From: CAWHPS01 sp963831235
GTDB lineage: Bacteria; Fibrobacterota; OXYB2-FULL-49-7; JAEUSG01
Direction of reading: 5' to 3'
Assembly: GCA_963831235.1 (NCBI GenBank)
Contig: CAWHPS010000054.1
Location: 17,234-81,233, forward strand
DNA length: 64,000 bases
Position numbers and translations under genes: made by a program. Below, in pieces: positions 24,140 through 33,496 of this stretch. The notes beneath the pieces were generated by a model. The model ran no database searches and had not been told where the DNA came from. It was given only the letters and a program-made list of their open reading frames with translations. The first letter of the stretch is position 1. Every line of letters begins with the position of its first letter.

Positions 24140-25912
24140 TTATACCTTCTCCCGTTCATGATAATGCGTATGCAACAGATGGTGCGAAACCTCTCCTAAC
24201 GGGGAACCTAAGAATTCAGCGTATATCTGCTTTATCATGGGGTTTTCATGTGATTTTCTGATGGGCCGGTTTTCGTCTTCCTTGTAAATAGCCCCAATTC
24301 TTTTGTTACGTATCTCATCATCTGTCCTGCGTGGTTGACCGCCGCCGCCTATGCAGCCTCCAGGACAAGTCATGACCTCCACAAAATGATAAGTCTTTTT
24401 ACCGCTTTTTATGTCATCGATTATCTTTCTTGCATTTGAAAGAGTGTGCGCAACTGCCACATTTACCGTGACACCTTCAAGAAAAGACCATTCCGGCAAA
24501 GTTCCCTCAATGGTTATGGATGCTTCTTTTATTCCATCAAGACCAGCCAGGGGCTTCACATGCAGGTTTTCAAAGGGCAGTTCCCTACCTGTAATAATGG
24601 GATATGCCGTCCTTAAGGCAGCCTCCATTACACCGCCTGTGTTTGCGAAAATGTCCGCAGCTCCGGTAGACATGCCGATAAGCGGGTCAGCCGCACTGTC
24701 TGGCAGGTTTACAAAGTCTATCCCTGCCTCGCGTATCATGCGTCCAAGTTCGCGCGTTGTTAGCACTGCATCCACGTCCTGCATGCCCGAGCTGTTCATC
24801 TCTTCTCTTGATGCCTCAAATTTCTTTGCCGTGCATGGCATAATGGAGACAACAAAGATATCCTCAGGGTTTTTGCCGACCTTTTTGGCCCAATAGGTTT
24901 TGGCAACAGCACCGAACATTTGCTGAGGCGATTTGCACGTGGAAAGATTCGGAAGCATTTCAGGGTAAAAATGTTCCATGAATTTAATCCAACCTGGAGA
25001 GCAGCTTGTAAACTGTGGAAGTGCCTGGGGTTGGCCTTCTTTTACGGCTTTTTTAAGGCGTGTGAGAAGTTCGGTCCCTTCTTCGATAATTGTGAGGTCT
25101 GCTGTAAAGTTGGTATCAAAGATAGCATCGAACCCAAGTTTACGCAGAGCTGTAAACATTTTACCAGTAACAAGAGTGCCTGCAGGAAGACCGAAACATT
25201 CGCCGAGTGCCGCCCGCACTGCGGGCGCTGTTTGTACCACCACGGTTTTATTTTTATCTTCAAGTGCCGCCCATGTTTTATTGATATGGCTGTTTTCAAC
25301 AATAGCACCAACCGGGCACATTGCAGCGCATTGACCGCATTGAATGCAAACAACATCTTTAAGGTCAGACCCGAAGGCCGGTCCGATAACTGTTTTAAAT
25401 CCGCGGAACTGGGGAAACAGTGCGCCAACTGATTGCACTTGTGTGCATACTGCCACGCATCTTCTGCACTTGATGCATTTTCCGCTTTCCCTGATTATGG
25501 CCGCGGAGCTGTTGTCGGAATCCGCCTTTGTTTTTACACCATCATAAGAAATGCTGTGTATCCCAAGTTCAAAGGCAAGTGATTGAAGCTCGCAGTCATT
25601 GTTGCGGTCGCAGGTCTGGCAATTGCCGTCATGTTCAGACAGAAGAAGTTCAACAACCATGCGCCGCGCTTCTCGAACGCGCCTGGTGTTTGTGTGGATC
25701 TTCATGCCTTCGGATGCGGGCATTACACATGATGCCACAAGGGTCTTGGCACCTTCCACTTCCACCATGCAGACGCGACATGCGCCTATTGCCTGAATTT
25801 TTTCCAGGTAGCAAAGAGATGGAATCCGAAAGCCCGACTTACGGGCAGCTTCAAGAATTGTTGTTCCCTCAGGAACTTCAACCGCGACATTGTCTATTGT
25901 AAGTTTCGGCAT
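24140..25912 (-). CDS. hydA: [FeFe]-hydrogenase catalytic subunit HydA (bifurcating type)
   Basis: 590 residues. The N-terminal 2Fe-2S domain carries CYLEKIQAIGACRVCMVEVE. The His-Cys3 cluster motif is HDGNCQTCDRNNDCELQ, and the two 4Fe-4S motifs are CIKCRRCVAVC and CIQCGQCAAMCP. The three H-cluster motifs are complete: TSCSPGW (about residue 305), MPCTAKK (about 359) and TCPGGCIGGGGQP (about 517). The domain order matches the trimeric NAD-linked HydABC enzymes that couple ferredoxin and NADH oxidation to H2 formation. It is cytoplasmic. It follows the hydB fusion by 24 bases. AAAGG lies before the ATG. Confidence 0.95.
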   Translation of the reverse strand: MPKLTIDNVAVEVPEGTTILEAARKSGFRIPSLCYLEKIQAIGACRVCMVEVEGAKTLVASCVMPASEGMKIHTNTRRVREARRMVVELLLSEHDGNCQTCDRNNDCELQSLAFELGIHSISYDGVKTKADSDNSSAAIIRESGKCIKCRRCVAVCTQVQSVGALFPQFRGFKTVIGPAFGSDLKDVVCIQCGQCAAMCPVGAIVENSHINKTWAALEDKNKTVVVQTAPAVRAALGECFGLPAGTLVTGKMFTALRKLGFDAIFDTNFTADLTIIEEGTELLTRLKKAVKEGQPQALPQFTSCSPGWIKFMEHFYPEMLPNLSTCKSPQQMFGAVAKTYWAKKVGKNPEDIFVVSIMPCTAKKFEASREEMNSSGMQDVDAVLTTRELGRMIREAGIDFVNLPDSAADPLIGMSTGAADIFANTGGVMEAALRTAYPIITGRELPFENLHVKPLAGLDGIKEASITIEGTLPEWSFLEGVTVNVAVAHTLSNARKIIDDIKSGKKTYHFVEVMTCPGGCIGGGGQPRRTDDEIRNKRIGAIYKEDENRPIRKSHENPMIKQIYAEFLGSPLGEVSHHLLHTHYHEREKV

Positions 25913-25936
25913 ATTGGCCTTTCTTTAATTGGGTTC

Positions 25937-28900
25937 TTATTTTACGCTTTCTGCTGGTTCACGAAAATCGCAGCGGAGGCAGCGCTTTGCTTCACGAAGA
26001 GCTGTCTGTTCTGAAAAGGTAATTTCAACCTCCTTGAAGTTGCTTTTCCTTGAGCTTATGGGTATGAGTTTGATTTCTGCCTTGTTGTATTGAACAGGAT
26101 CCGCATCAGGGTCAAAGAAAGAGTCAACGGCTTTTGGATTGCGCCAGAAAGCATCAGCTGAACCTGAAAGAAGTGTGCTGATTCCAATAGAGGCTTTCTC
26201 GCCGGCTGCAACAGCTTCTATGACGGAAGCGGGTCCTGAAACAGCATCGCCTCCCGCAAATATCCAGGGAACAGATGTTTTGCCGGTTACCGGGTCAGCA
26301 TCAATATAACCGTTTTTTGTTAAGGCAAGGGAAATGCCATTGTTGACCTCAGCTGCATTAAGCGACTGGCCGATTGCCCCGATTATTTGGTCAGCTTTTA
26401 CAATAAAGGTGTCGCCTGCCTTTTCCTTTGGTCTGCGGCGTCCGCTTTTATCGAACTCTCCCAAGACCATGCGGCTGCATTTGATGCCTGAAGCATGTCC
26501 ATTGTCAGAAGTAATTTCAACAGGAGCTGAGAGAAATTCGAACCGGACACCTTCGATAAGTGCCTCACGGACCTCTTCTTCATAAGCCGGCATTTCTTCC
26601 CTTGTACGACGATATACTACTGTTACGTTTTCAGCGCCTAATCGAAGTGCTGTGCGTGCAACATCAATCGCGACGTTTCCACCCCCGATTACAGCCACAT
26701 TTTTCCCCACAACCTGTTTCTTCTTGAGATTGAATTCGCGCAGGAAACGTATTCCGTCACTGACACCTTTCACATCTTCACCTTTTATTCCAAGCGAGGA
26801 ACCAAGAGGGGCGCCTACACCGATGAAGATCGCTTCATATCCTTTATCTTTAAGGGTCTTAAGGGTTATGTCGTGGCCAAGTCGTGTGTTGTTTTCTATC
26901 TGCACACCCATGCTCTTAATCATCCGGATTTCCTTGGCAAGTGCGGTTCTTGGAAGACGGTATGAGGGAATTGTTTGTACAAGCATGCCGCCCGATTCCT
27001 TTTCAGCCTCGAATATTTTAGGGCGGAATCCCATTCTGGCAAGGAAATACGCGCAAGACAAACCTGCCGGGCCTGCGCCTATTATTGCCACTTTCCGTTT
27101 TGCGTTGTCTGGACTGTTTTTGACCAAGGGAATAACAGGGGCGCTCTCTTTTTCAACCATATAGCGCTTTATACCGCGAATACTGAGGGCATCGTCAAGT
27201 TTTGAGCGGCGGCATTTGCTTTCACAGGGGTGGAAACAGACAGATGCGCAGATTGCCGCAAGCGGGTTGCGTTCGCGATGTAACCTGAGTGCGTCGGTGT
27301 AACGTTTTTCACCAACAAGGGAGACGAAGCCAGGAACATCAACACCTGCCGGGCAGGCATTGGAGCATGGTGCGTGCACAAGAGATGGGCACACGCCGGC
27401 TGGGCAGTGTTTGTCGCGGATGTGTGCGATGTATTCATGACGGAAATAACGCAAAGTAGAGAGCACCGGGTTCGGGGCTGTCTGGCCAAGGCCGCAAAGG
27501 GCCGTATCGCTGATTTGTTTTCCAAGCGCCACAAGTTTGTCGAGATCAGCCATCTCGCCTTTGCCCTCGCATATACGATCAAGAATCTCGAGCATGCGTT
27601 TGGTCCCGACCCGGCATGGTACGCATTTGCCGCAGGATTCATCCTGCACAAAATCCAGAAAGTACCGGGCAACATCAACCATGCATGTATCCTCGTCCAT
27701 AACAATGAGGCCTCCGGAACCCATGATTGCGCCAAGTTCAGTTAAAGATTCGTAATCCACTGGTACATTTAAATGTTCCCTTGGTATGCATCCGCCCGAG
27801 GGGCCGCCGATTTGGGCTGCCTTGAATTTCTTCCCATCCGGGATTCCACCTCCAATGTCGTAAATGATTTCTCCCAAGGGTGTGCCGATTGGTATTTCAA
27901 CCAGGCCTGTCATGTTTACAGCGCCTGCAAGGGCGAAAACCTTTGTTCCTTTGCTTTTTTCGGTCCCGAAAGAGGCATACCATTCCGGGCCTTTATTAAA
28001 GATTGCCGGAATAGCGGCATAAGTTTCAACATTGTTAAGCACGCTTGGTTTGCCCCACAGCCCTTTGTCTGAAGGGAAAGGAGGGCGGGGGCGGGGTTCG
28101 CCGCGGTTGCCTTCTATGGATGTCATGAGGGCTGTTTCCTCACCGCATACAAATGCGCCTGAGCCCATGCGAATTTCGAGGTCAAAGTCAAACCCGGAGT
28201 TAAGGATGTTTTTGCCAAGCAGGCCGTACTCCCGTGCGATTTCGATTGCCTTTCCGAGACGTTCGACTGCAAGTGGATATTCGGCCCTGACATAAACAAA
28301 GCCTTTGTTTGCTCCGACTGCAAAGCCTGCAATGGTCATGGCCTCTATTACGCTGTGCGGATCGCCTTCGAGCACGCTTCGATCCATAAAAGCGCCGGGA
28401 TCTCCTTCATCCGCATTGCAAAGGACATATTTTTCCGTTCCCTTGGTTTTCCTTGCAAAGCTCCATTTCATCCAGGTAGGAAAGCCTGCACCGCCGCGTC
28501 CCCTGATACCGGATTTCTTGACAATCTCGATTGCATCTTCCGGTTTCATCTGGCAAAGGACCCTTGCATCTGCCTGATAACCATCAACAGCAAAATATTC
28601 CTCGATGCTTAATGGATCGATTATTCCGCAGTTGCGAAGGACTATTTTTGTCTGCTTGTTTAAAAAGTCAATGTCTTTCATGGCTGGGATCGGTGTGCCG
28701 GTAAGCGCCTTTTTGTGCATGAGCTTTTCAACCGGTTTCCCGTTCTTTAAGTGTGACTTTACAATCTGAGCTGCGTCTTTTGGCTTGACATTCTCATAAA
28801 AAGTGCCTTGTGGATAAACAACAACAACCGGCCCTACCGCGCAGGGGCCAAGACAGCCTGTTTCGAACACCTTTACACTTTTATCAAGCTTGTTTTTCTT

Positions 28901-29089
28901 TATTTCGTTTACAAGTTCGGCCTTGACCGCAAGCGATCCTGATGCGATACATCCGCCGCCTGTGCAGACAAGAACATAGTTTTTAATGGATCCGTTGTTT
29001 CCCGAATGACGGCTTTCAACAGCGCCATGGAATTTATCTTTCTGCGCTCTTAACTCGTCGATTGAATTAATCCTTTTTGTTGTTGTCAT
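25937..29089 (-). CDS. hydB: HydB (NuoF-like) fused to a GltD/NfnB-like flavoprotein
   Basis: 1050 residues in one frame. Residues 1-130 are a thioredoxin-like 2Fe-2S domain (CTGGGCIASG; CLGPCAVGP). Residues about 160-510 are the NuoF FMN/NADH domain (GRGGAGFPTWMKWSFA; ADEGDPGAFMDRSVLEGDPH; GSGAFVCGEETALM). A 4Fe-4S motif ESCGKCVPCRVGTKRM follows. From about 590 onward a GltD-like part begins, with an N-terminal FeS region (CSNACPAGVDVPGF; CASVCFHPCESKCRR), an FAD motif IIGAGPAGLSCAY (about 667), a second nucleotide motif VIGGGNVAIDVA (about 796) with VYRRTREEMPA, and a terminal CLRC. HydB alone reduces NAD. The added module resembles NADPH-linked NfnB, so the complex may also handle NADP. 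It overlaps hydC as ATGA. Confidence 0.93.
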   Translation of the reverse strand: MTTTKRINSIDELRAQKDKFHGAVESRHSGNNGSIKNYVLVCTGGGCIASGSLAVKAELVNEIKKNKLDKSVKVFETGCLGPCAVGPVVVVYPQGTFYENVKPKDAAQIVKSHLKNGKPVEKLMHKKALTGTPIPAMKDIDFLNKQTKIVLRNCGIIDPLSIEEYFAVDGYQADARVLCQMKPEDAIEIVKKSGIRGRGGAGFPTWMKWSFARKTKGTEKYVLCNADEGDPGAFMDRSVLEGDPHSVIEAMTIAGFAVGANKGFVYVRAEYPLAVERLGKAIEIAREYGLLGKNILNSGFDFDLEIRMGSGAFVCGEETALMTSIEGNRGEPRPRPPFPSDKGLWGKPSVLNNVETYAAIPAIFNKGPEWYASFGTEKSKGTKVFALAGAVNMTGLVEIPIGTPLGEIIYDIGGGIPDGKKFKAAQIGGPSGGCIPREHLNVPVDYESLTELGAIMGSGGLIVMDEDTCMVDVARYFLDFVQDESCGKCVPCRVGTKRMLEILDRICEGKGEMADLDKLVALGKQISDTALCGLGQTAPNPVLSTLRYFRHEYIAHIRDKHCPAGVCPSLVHAPCSNACPAGVDVPGFVSLVGEKRYTDALRLHRERNPLAAICASVCFHPCESKCRRSKLDDALSIRGIKRYMVEKESAPVIPLVKNSPDNAKRKVAIIGAGPAGLSCAYFLARMGFRPKIFEAEKESGGMLVQTIPSYRLPRTALAKEIRMIKSMGVQIENNTRLGHDITLKTLKDKGYEAIFIGVGAPLGSSLGIKGEDVKGVSDGIRFLREFNLKKKQVVGKNVAVIGGGNVAIDVARTALRLGAENVTVVYRRTREEMPAYEEEVREALIEGVRFEFLSAPVEITSDNGHASGIKCSRMVLGEFDKSGRRRPKEKAGDTFIVKADQIIGAIGQSLNAAEVNNGISLALTKNGYIDADPVTGKTSVPWIFAGGDAVSGPASVIEAVAAGEKASIGISTLLSGSADAFWRNPKAVDSFFDPDADPVQYNKAEIKLIPISSRKSNFKEVEITFSEQTALREAKRCLRCDFREPAESVK

Positions 29090-29622
29090 TTCTTCACGCT
29101 CCTTTTTATGGCGCCTTTTTTCTCTTTGTATTTGTCAAGAAGCTCCCCAGCCCTTGCGGCTTTCACCCTCTGGTGTACATCATCATCAATCATAATGACA
29201 GGAGCCAGGCCGCAAGCGCCGAAGCAACGACCTATTTCAAGGGAAAACATGCGGTCTTCCGTTGTTCCGCCGATATCAATGCCCAGGACTTTTTTTATGG
29301 ATTCAAGGACCTGTTTACCTCCTCTGACATAGCAGGCTGTGCCCATGCACACTCGAACCAGGTGCTTGCCGCGAGGAATCATCGAGAAAAATGAATAAAA
29401 GCTTGCAACACCGGCAACTTCGCTGTATGGCGTGTCAAGTTCAATGCTGATGCGTTTCAGTGCGGGTTTCGGCAAATAGCCAAAGGTGTTCTGGACAACC
29501 TGAAGCACCGGAATCAATGCGCCGGCTTTAGCCCGGTATTGATCTATTACCTCATCAACCTTTTTAAGCATTTCCTTTTCGGAAACATCTTCGCAACATG
29601 TACAGGCGCCTTCTTTACTCAT
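29086..29622 (-). CDS. hydC: HydC, NuoE-like 2Fe-2S subunit
   Basis: 178 residues of the NuoE/HydC family. A helical N-terminal part (ALIPVLQVVQNTFGYLPKPA) is followed by a thioredoxin-like domain whose four cluster ligands are visible in CMGTACYVRGG and, about 36 residues later, CFGACGLAPV. It is the small electron-transfer subunit of the NAD-linked hydrogenase. An additional Cys-rich N-terminus (ACTCCEDVSEKE) is present. It is the first gene of the operon, and its stop overlaps the start of hydB (ATGA). The upstream 245 bases, shared tail-to-promoter with rex, hold a candidate Rex half-site. Confidence 0.92.
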   Translation of the reverse strand: MSKEGACTCCEDVSEKEMLKKVDEVIDQYRAKAGALIPVLQVVQNTFGYLPKPALKRISIELDTPYSEVAGVASFYSFFSMIPRGKHLVRVCMGTACYVRGGKQVLESIKKVLGIDIGGTTEDRMFSLEIGRCFGACGLAPVIMIDDDVHQRVKAARAGELLDKYKEKKGAIKRSVKK

Positions 29623-29685
29623 GGAAGCTCCTTGTCTATTTCTGTGGTTTGTTATTGATGGTAAACTGTATTAAACTTATAAGTA

Positions 29686-29703
29686 ATATACCATATTTCA
29701 CAA
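29686..29703 (-). promoter_or_regulatory. Candidate Rex half-site upstream of hydC
   Basis: The minus strand reads TTGTGAAATATGGTATAT. The first eight bases match the left half of the Rex operator consensus (TTGTGAA-N4-TTCACAA), but the right half is poor. It lies about 65 bases before the hydC start, in a region with AT-rich promoter-like sequence. It is plausible because rex is the next gene. Confidence 0.35.
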
Positions 29704-29867
29704 TAAAAAGAAAAGAATTATTTAAATTCAGGCAAAAAACAATGGTTAATGTGCTATGTATCACATAAAAGCAATTTAAATGAGAATAATATCACATAAT
29801 AATATTGCTGCATCGAAGGTTTCTGGATAAGAAAGAATTAGTCGAATTCAGGACTATGTTTAAACTA

Positions 29868-30524
29868 TTACGGCTTTTCAGTGCTCAATGTCTTTTCAAG
29901 CGCATGCACAAAGTAAAGCAGGTTCTCCAATTCAACAGCAAGGTTGACATTGCTCACAAATCGGTCTTCAGGCGATTTTAATGTTATTGGCGCGAAGTTA
30001 AGCACGCCTTTAATGCCTGCCTTAATCAAGAGATCAAATGTCTGTTGGGCCGCAATGTCAGGTACGGCAAGAATTGCGGCTTTAATCTGATTTTCTTTAA
30101 TATATGACTCCATCTTGTCAATTGGGAAGACGGGTATTGGAAACTTGGCAGTATGTTTTGCAGGGTCAATATCAAAAGCCGCTTCTATCTTTATACCCTC
30201 CTTTTCAAAATTCTTGTATTTAATCAGGGCTGAACCCAGATTACCAGCGCCTACAAGTATGACCTTCTGGGTTTCATTTTTCCCGAGAATACCATTAAGT
30301 TTTTCTATAAGAACATCAATAGAATAACCACCCCTTTTATTGCCGGTAATTCCAAAAAGGGAGAAATCCTTTCGCACCTGTGCTGAGGTGACTTCAACAG
30401 CATCAGCAAGGTATTCTGAAAATATCTTCTCAAATCCCAGGGCTTTAAACCTTGTCAGGGCATTTTTGTATCTTGAAAGCCTTGATATTGCATTTTTATT
30501 TGCAAAAATCATTGTTTTAAGCAT
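29868..30524 (-). CDS. rex: Redox-sensing transcriptional repressor Rex
   Basis: 218 residues. An N-terminal winged helix (AISRLSRYKNALTRFKALGF; VTSAQVRKDFSLFG) is followed by NKRGGYSIDVLIEKLNGILG and the Rossmann motif LVGAGNLGSALIKY (about residue 90), with AAFDIDPAKH binding the NADH ribose. Rex represses fermentation and hydrogenase genes until NADH accumulates. The gene is slightly short compared with the usual 205-225 range but complete. It lies 245 bases upstream of the hydC operon on the same strand, which supports control of that operon. Candidate operator sites lie before both genes. Confidence 0.93.
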   Translation of the reverse strand: MLKTMIFANKNAISRLSRYKNALTRFKALGFEKIFSEYLADAVEVTSAQVRKDFSLFGITGNKRGGYSIDVLIEKLNGILGKNETQKVILVGAGNLGSALIKYKNFEKEGIKIEAAFDIDPAKHTAKFPIPVFPIDKMESYIKENQIKAAILAVPDIAAQQTFDLLIKAGIKGVLNFAPITLKSPEDRFVSNVNLAVELENLLYFVHALEKTLSTEKP

Positions 30525-30570
30525 AATATAACCCCTTAAAACTAAACAAGATGTGTTAAATATAGTGTTG

Positions 30571-30588
30571 TTGTGAAAGCAAACGCAA
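30571..30588 (+). promoter_or_regulatory. Candidate Rex operator before rex
   Basis: TTGTGAAAGCAAACGCAA begins with a perfect TTGTGAA half-site, and its other half (AACGCAA) matches TTCACAA in four of seven positions. A second half-site, TTTCACAA, lies at 30603-30610. The position, 47 bases before the rex start, would suit autoregulation. Only sequence similarity supports this. Confidence 0.4.
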
Positions 30589-30762
30589 TTTAAATGCTAT
30601 GGTTTCACAAAAAGAGTCTTATTAGTTTTTGGCGAATTGGAAAATCTTGCTTATTGCAATCCAGAACCACAACTGTTACGCCTGACAAGACAAATTAGAA
30701 ATACCATGGCGACTCGCGAATAAAATTCGCAAATCATATTTCCTATTTTTTAGTTGAAGTCC

Positions 30763-32013
30763 TTATAGCATCAGCACAAGCTTAAGCCGTTTGGCGGTAT
30801 TATTACTCTTGAACTCACAGATGTAAATCCCGGAAGAGAGGCCGCCAGCATCCACCTGAACCGTATGGCTTCCAGCCGATTCCATGCAGTTCTTAAGTTT
30901 TCTAACAATTTTTCCCAGGGGATCGTACAGTGTCAAAGTTACTGTAGACTTCTGCGGCAGGTAATATCCTATGCTCGCGACCGGATTGAAAGGATTCGGC
31001 TGAACAGATATTTCCGGTTCAGTAGACTTCACCCTAGGCGGTGTGGATCCTGTTGACCCGTTGTCGAACATTTTATTCTTCCAGTCCGAGTCACGGAAAA
31101 CCGGATCAGGTTCACCTGCCCAGCTATACCCGAGCGACCATGCAACTTTTCCATCAGCATCCGGTTGTAATAAAATTCCATAGTGGGTGCCATCGTCCGC
31201 ATATCCTCCCAAATATTTTGATTCGGTTTTGACGGCCATAAGAAGAGTATCAGTCAGGGTTTCAACAATCCCGCCCTGTTCTCCAATGGTCGCCAATAAA
31301 GCATTAGCAGTATCACGAATTACCGTTGGAACCTGATTCTTGATTCCGACAACTACCATACCATCGAAAGTACCGTCTATCTGCATCTCACAATTTGAAG
31401 CCCAGCTATCCCATTTTGTTGAAATAGTCCAGGCTACATTTAGCTTATTGCCTTTTACAACCCATCCATAATGAACGATCTTAATCACAGGCGTTGCCTG
31501 GCTTGAATCGGGTATGGTAACCACGACACTGTCAAACCCGTCTATTGCCGGAGGGCTAATCCAGGATCCATCGCTATAAAGATTGAAACAACCAAGGCCA
31601 AGTGTGCTGCCAACCAACAAAATATCAGCACCCCAATCATTATCCTGATGCAGCATAAAACTCTCATAGTCAGCATACGGCAGGATAGCATCATAGATCT
31701 TTTTACCGGCAATATCAATTGTGTTGCGTCCGTCCGGAACGATGTAATGACGGTAAAAGCTGTGTTTATTCTCCCATGCAACACCCTCTAATTCCCTGCC
31801 GAAATAGGCTTCGTCTGGCATATCTTTCGGGACATTGCAATAGGAAAGATGCTGACCATCCCTTATAAGCACCGCGCCGCAAGGGGCGGAGTTCGCCTGG
31901 AAGGCAAGGATCAAAACTATCAACCCTGCTAATATTATCCGTTTCATCCTGTCGAATACTGAATTCAAGTTTGTAGGGCAACCGGTACCTGACTGTGAAT
32001 TTCCTGCTTTCAT
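30763..32013 (-). CDS. DUF4861-type secreted protein with T9SS sorting domain
   Basis: 416 residues. A DUF4861-like domain (about residues 60-330) shows GVAWENKHSFYRHYIVPDGR, IDIAGKKIYDAIL and DWGADILLVGSTLGLG. DUF4861 proteins occur in uronic-acid polysaccharide loci; their activity is not established to my knowledge. The C-terminal ~75 residues are a T9SS sorting domain (ISVQPNPFNPVASIGYYLPQ; GIYICEFKSN; LKLVLML). The start at 32013 has AAGGAAAG upstream. An internal ATG at 31944 begins the hydrophobic signal stretch (MKRIILAGLIVLILAFQA), and either could be used. It is the last gene of the secreted-enzyme run. Confidence 0.75.
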   Translation of the reverse strand: MKAGNSQSGTGCPTNLNSVFDRMKRIILAGLIVLILAFQANSAPCGAVLIRDGQHLSYCNVPKDMPDEAYFGRELEGVAWENKHSFYRHYIVPDGRNTIDIAGKKIYDAILPYADYESFMLHQDNDWGADILLVGSTLGLGCFNLYSDGSWISPPAIDGFDSVVVTIPDSSQATPVIKIVHYGWVVKGNKLNVAWTISTKWDSWASNCEMQIDGTFDGMVVVGIKNQVPTVIRDTANALLATIGEQGGIVETLTDTLLMAVKTESKYLGGYADDGTHYGILLQPDADGKVAWSLGYSWAGEPDPVFRDSDWKNKMFDNGSTGSTPPRVKSTEPEISVQPNPFNPVASIGYYLPQKSTVTLTLYDPLGKIVRKLKNCMESAGSHTVQVDAGGLSSGIYICEFKSNNTAKRLKLVLML

Positions 32014-32087
32014 AATGTACTTCTTTCCTTTTTAAGGTTAAATATTTTTACTATCGCTATTTAGTTCGTTTTAATATAATCTTATTG

Positions 32088-33365
32088 TCAATTATCCCTT
32101 AACAGCCTCACTGAAAAACCGCAGCTTTTGCTGCCGCTGTTCCTGTAAAGGTAGTCGTAGTCGTAGCTGATTTTACGGCCGTACGCATTTAAAACATCGC
32201 CCTGCGTAACGCTCCACCAGTTGCCGCCGCTTCCGATGCTGAAGAAACCTCCATTGTTGTAACGATAACCACCCGGTGGACCCGAAAAACCACAGCTGTT
32301 ATTCTTCGTAACATCGTTGCCGGCCGCCCCGGCAGATTTTGAACTCCTCCAACCGGTTTTTGTAGCCATAGACTTCCCTATCTTGTTTCCCGTTGTTGAA
32401 CCATCCCAGTTATACCCGTTGTCGATTAAACAATTTCCTAAAATCGTCCACTCCGAATCCGTAGGAACATGCCAGCCAGCCGGAGCAAGCTTCCCTGTAT
32501 TTACCGCATACCAATTGTAAAGCGCGTTAAATTCCTTTAGACTATCCGCATTAGTCGTGTTGTTGTAATAGCAGTATTTTGCCGTGGTATCAATGGCCCA
32601 GGTTGCTTTTGATGTGTCCAGCAAAACAGGCGTATTGTCGTTGTACTTCGTGGTCCGCAGGTTCTCAACCGTCCATACCTGATTGCCTATTTTAACTGCC
32701 TGGTAAACATTCCCGTCGGCATCCGTTACTGTGTCTTCACAAACAATCATCCTTATTTCGATGCCGCTCGTATCCGAATTCCTTACAACCACCCTGTAAT
32801 TCAAATATCCTATTTTCGTTACGGCAATAACATCATTAATTTCGGCAAAGACCTTTGCCTGTTTTGATAGTGCGTTATCAGGAGAAGTGCCTTGCGTTGG
32901 CAGAGCTATTCCATCAAGCGAAATGCCTTTTACAATATACCTGCTGCCGCCTATTTTCACTTTATGCAAATATACACCATTCCCCATGCTAGGCATTGCC
33001 AGATAATGTGTCCCTGCGTCCAATGTTCGTTGTATTCTACTAACAACTTTACCTTGAATTGTAAAAGTAGCAAGCGCTACGTCTGTCTTTTCCAGCACAT
33101 TGATGATTAATAGTCCGTTTTGTGTTTTTACCGGCATATTGGCTGGTTTAGCCTGTTTAATTTTCTCGTCAATTCTGGTGTCGGCAAACGTAAAACTTCC
33201 ATCAGCTTCCGTGTTTACCGTCTGTCCGCCTTTTTCCAGCCTTACAGCCGCTCCTGCTAACGGCGCACCGCTGGTGTCCGTTACGGTGCCTCTGATATTT
33301 ACGCCTTGAGCATTAATGACAGAAACAAACAACGCCCCTGCAAGTAGTAATTTTGTGATAAAAAT
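32088..33365 (-). CDS. FISUMP-domain lipo/secreted protein with carboxypeptidase-regulatory-like domain
   Basis: About 425 residues. After a signal peptide (FITKLLLAGALFVSVINAQ) come a CarboxypepD_reg-like domain (GTVTDTSGAPLAGAAVRLEK) and a C-terminal FISUMP domain, the Fibrobacter succinogenes major paralogous domain: YQAVKIGNQVWTVENLRTTK, GWHVPTDSEW, NSCGFSGPPGGYR and KSCGFSVRLLRDN. FISUMP proteins are abundant in Fibrobacter and FCB genomes; their role is unknown. No ATG precedes the signal peptide. GGGGAGGA lies 4 bases before an ATT at 33365 that would start it. The first ordinary start, TTG at 33332, would cut the signal peptide in half. Confidence 0.75.
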   Translation of the reverse strand: MFITKLLLAGALFVSVINAQGVNIRGTVTDTSGAPLAGAAVRLEKGGQTVNTEADGSFTFADTRIDEKIKQAKPANMPVKTQNGLLIINVLEKTDVALATFTIQGKVVSRIQRTLDAGTHYLAMPSMGNGVYLHKVKIGGSRYIVKGISLDGIALPTQGTSPDNALSKQAKVFAEINDVIAVTKIGYLNYRVVVRNSDTSGIEIRMIVCEDTVTDADGNVYQAVKIGNQVWTVENLRTTKYNDNTPVLLDTSKATWAIDTTAKYCYYNNTTNADSLKEFNALYNWYAVNTGKLAPAGWHVPTDSEWTILGNCLIDNGYNWDGSTTGNKIGKSMATKTGWRSSKSAGAAGNDVTKNNSCGFSGPPGGYRYNNGGFFSIGSGGNWWSVTQGDVLNAYGRKISYDYDYLYRNSGSKSCGFSVRLLRDN

Positions 33366-33496
33366 AATGTCCTCCCCAAGTTAAAAGTTTTAGCTGATTG
33401 TAAAACTAAGATAAATAAATCTCAAATGATCAAATTATGCAAATTTCAATATTTCAACCTCCGAAATTATTAGTTTTACAATTTTCTCGTTTCTTT

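Noticed and set aside
24411..25432. Long plus-strand frames opposite hydA
   Set aside because: They are shadows of a strongly coding antisense strand; no motifs or start signals.
26334..28612. Several long plus-strand frames opposite the hydB fusion
   Set aside because: Same reason: reverse-strand shadows in a GC-richer gene; no protein features.
30716..30730. Hairpin GCGAAT-AAA-ATTCGC as a terminator
   Set aside because: The stem is short and there is no T-run on either side in the required position.
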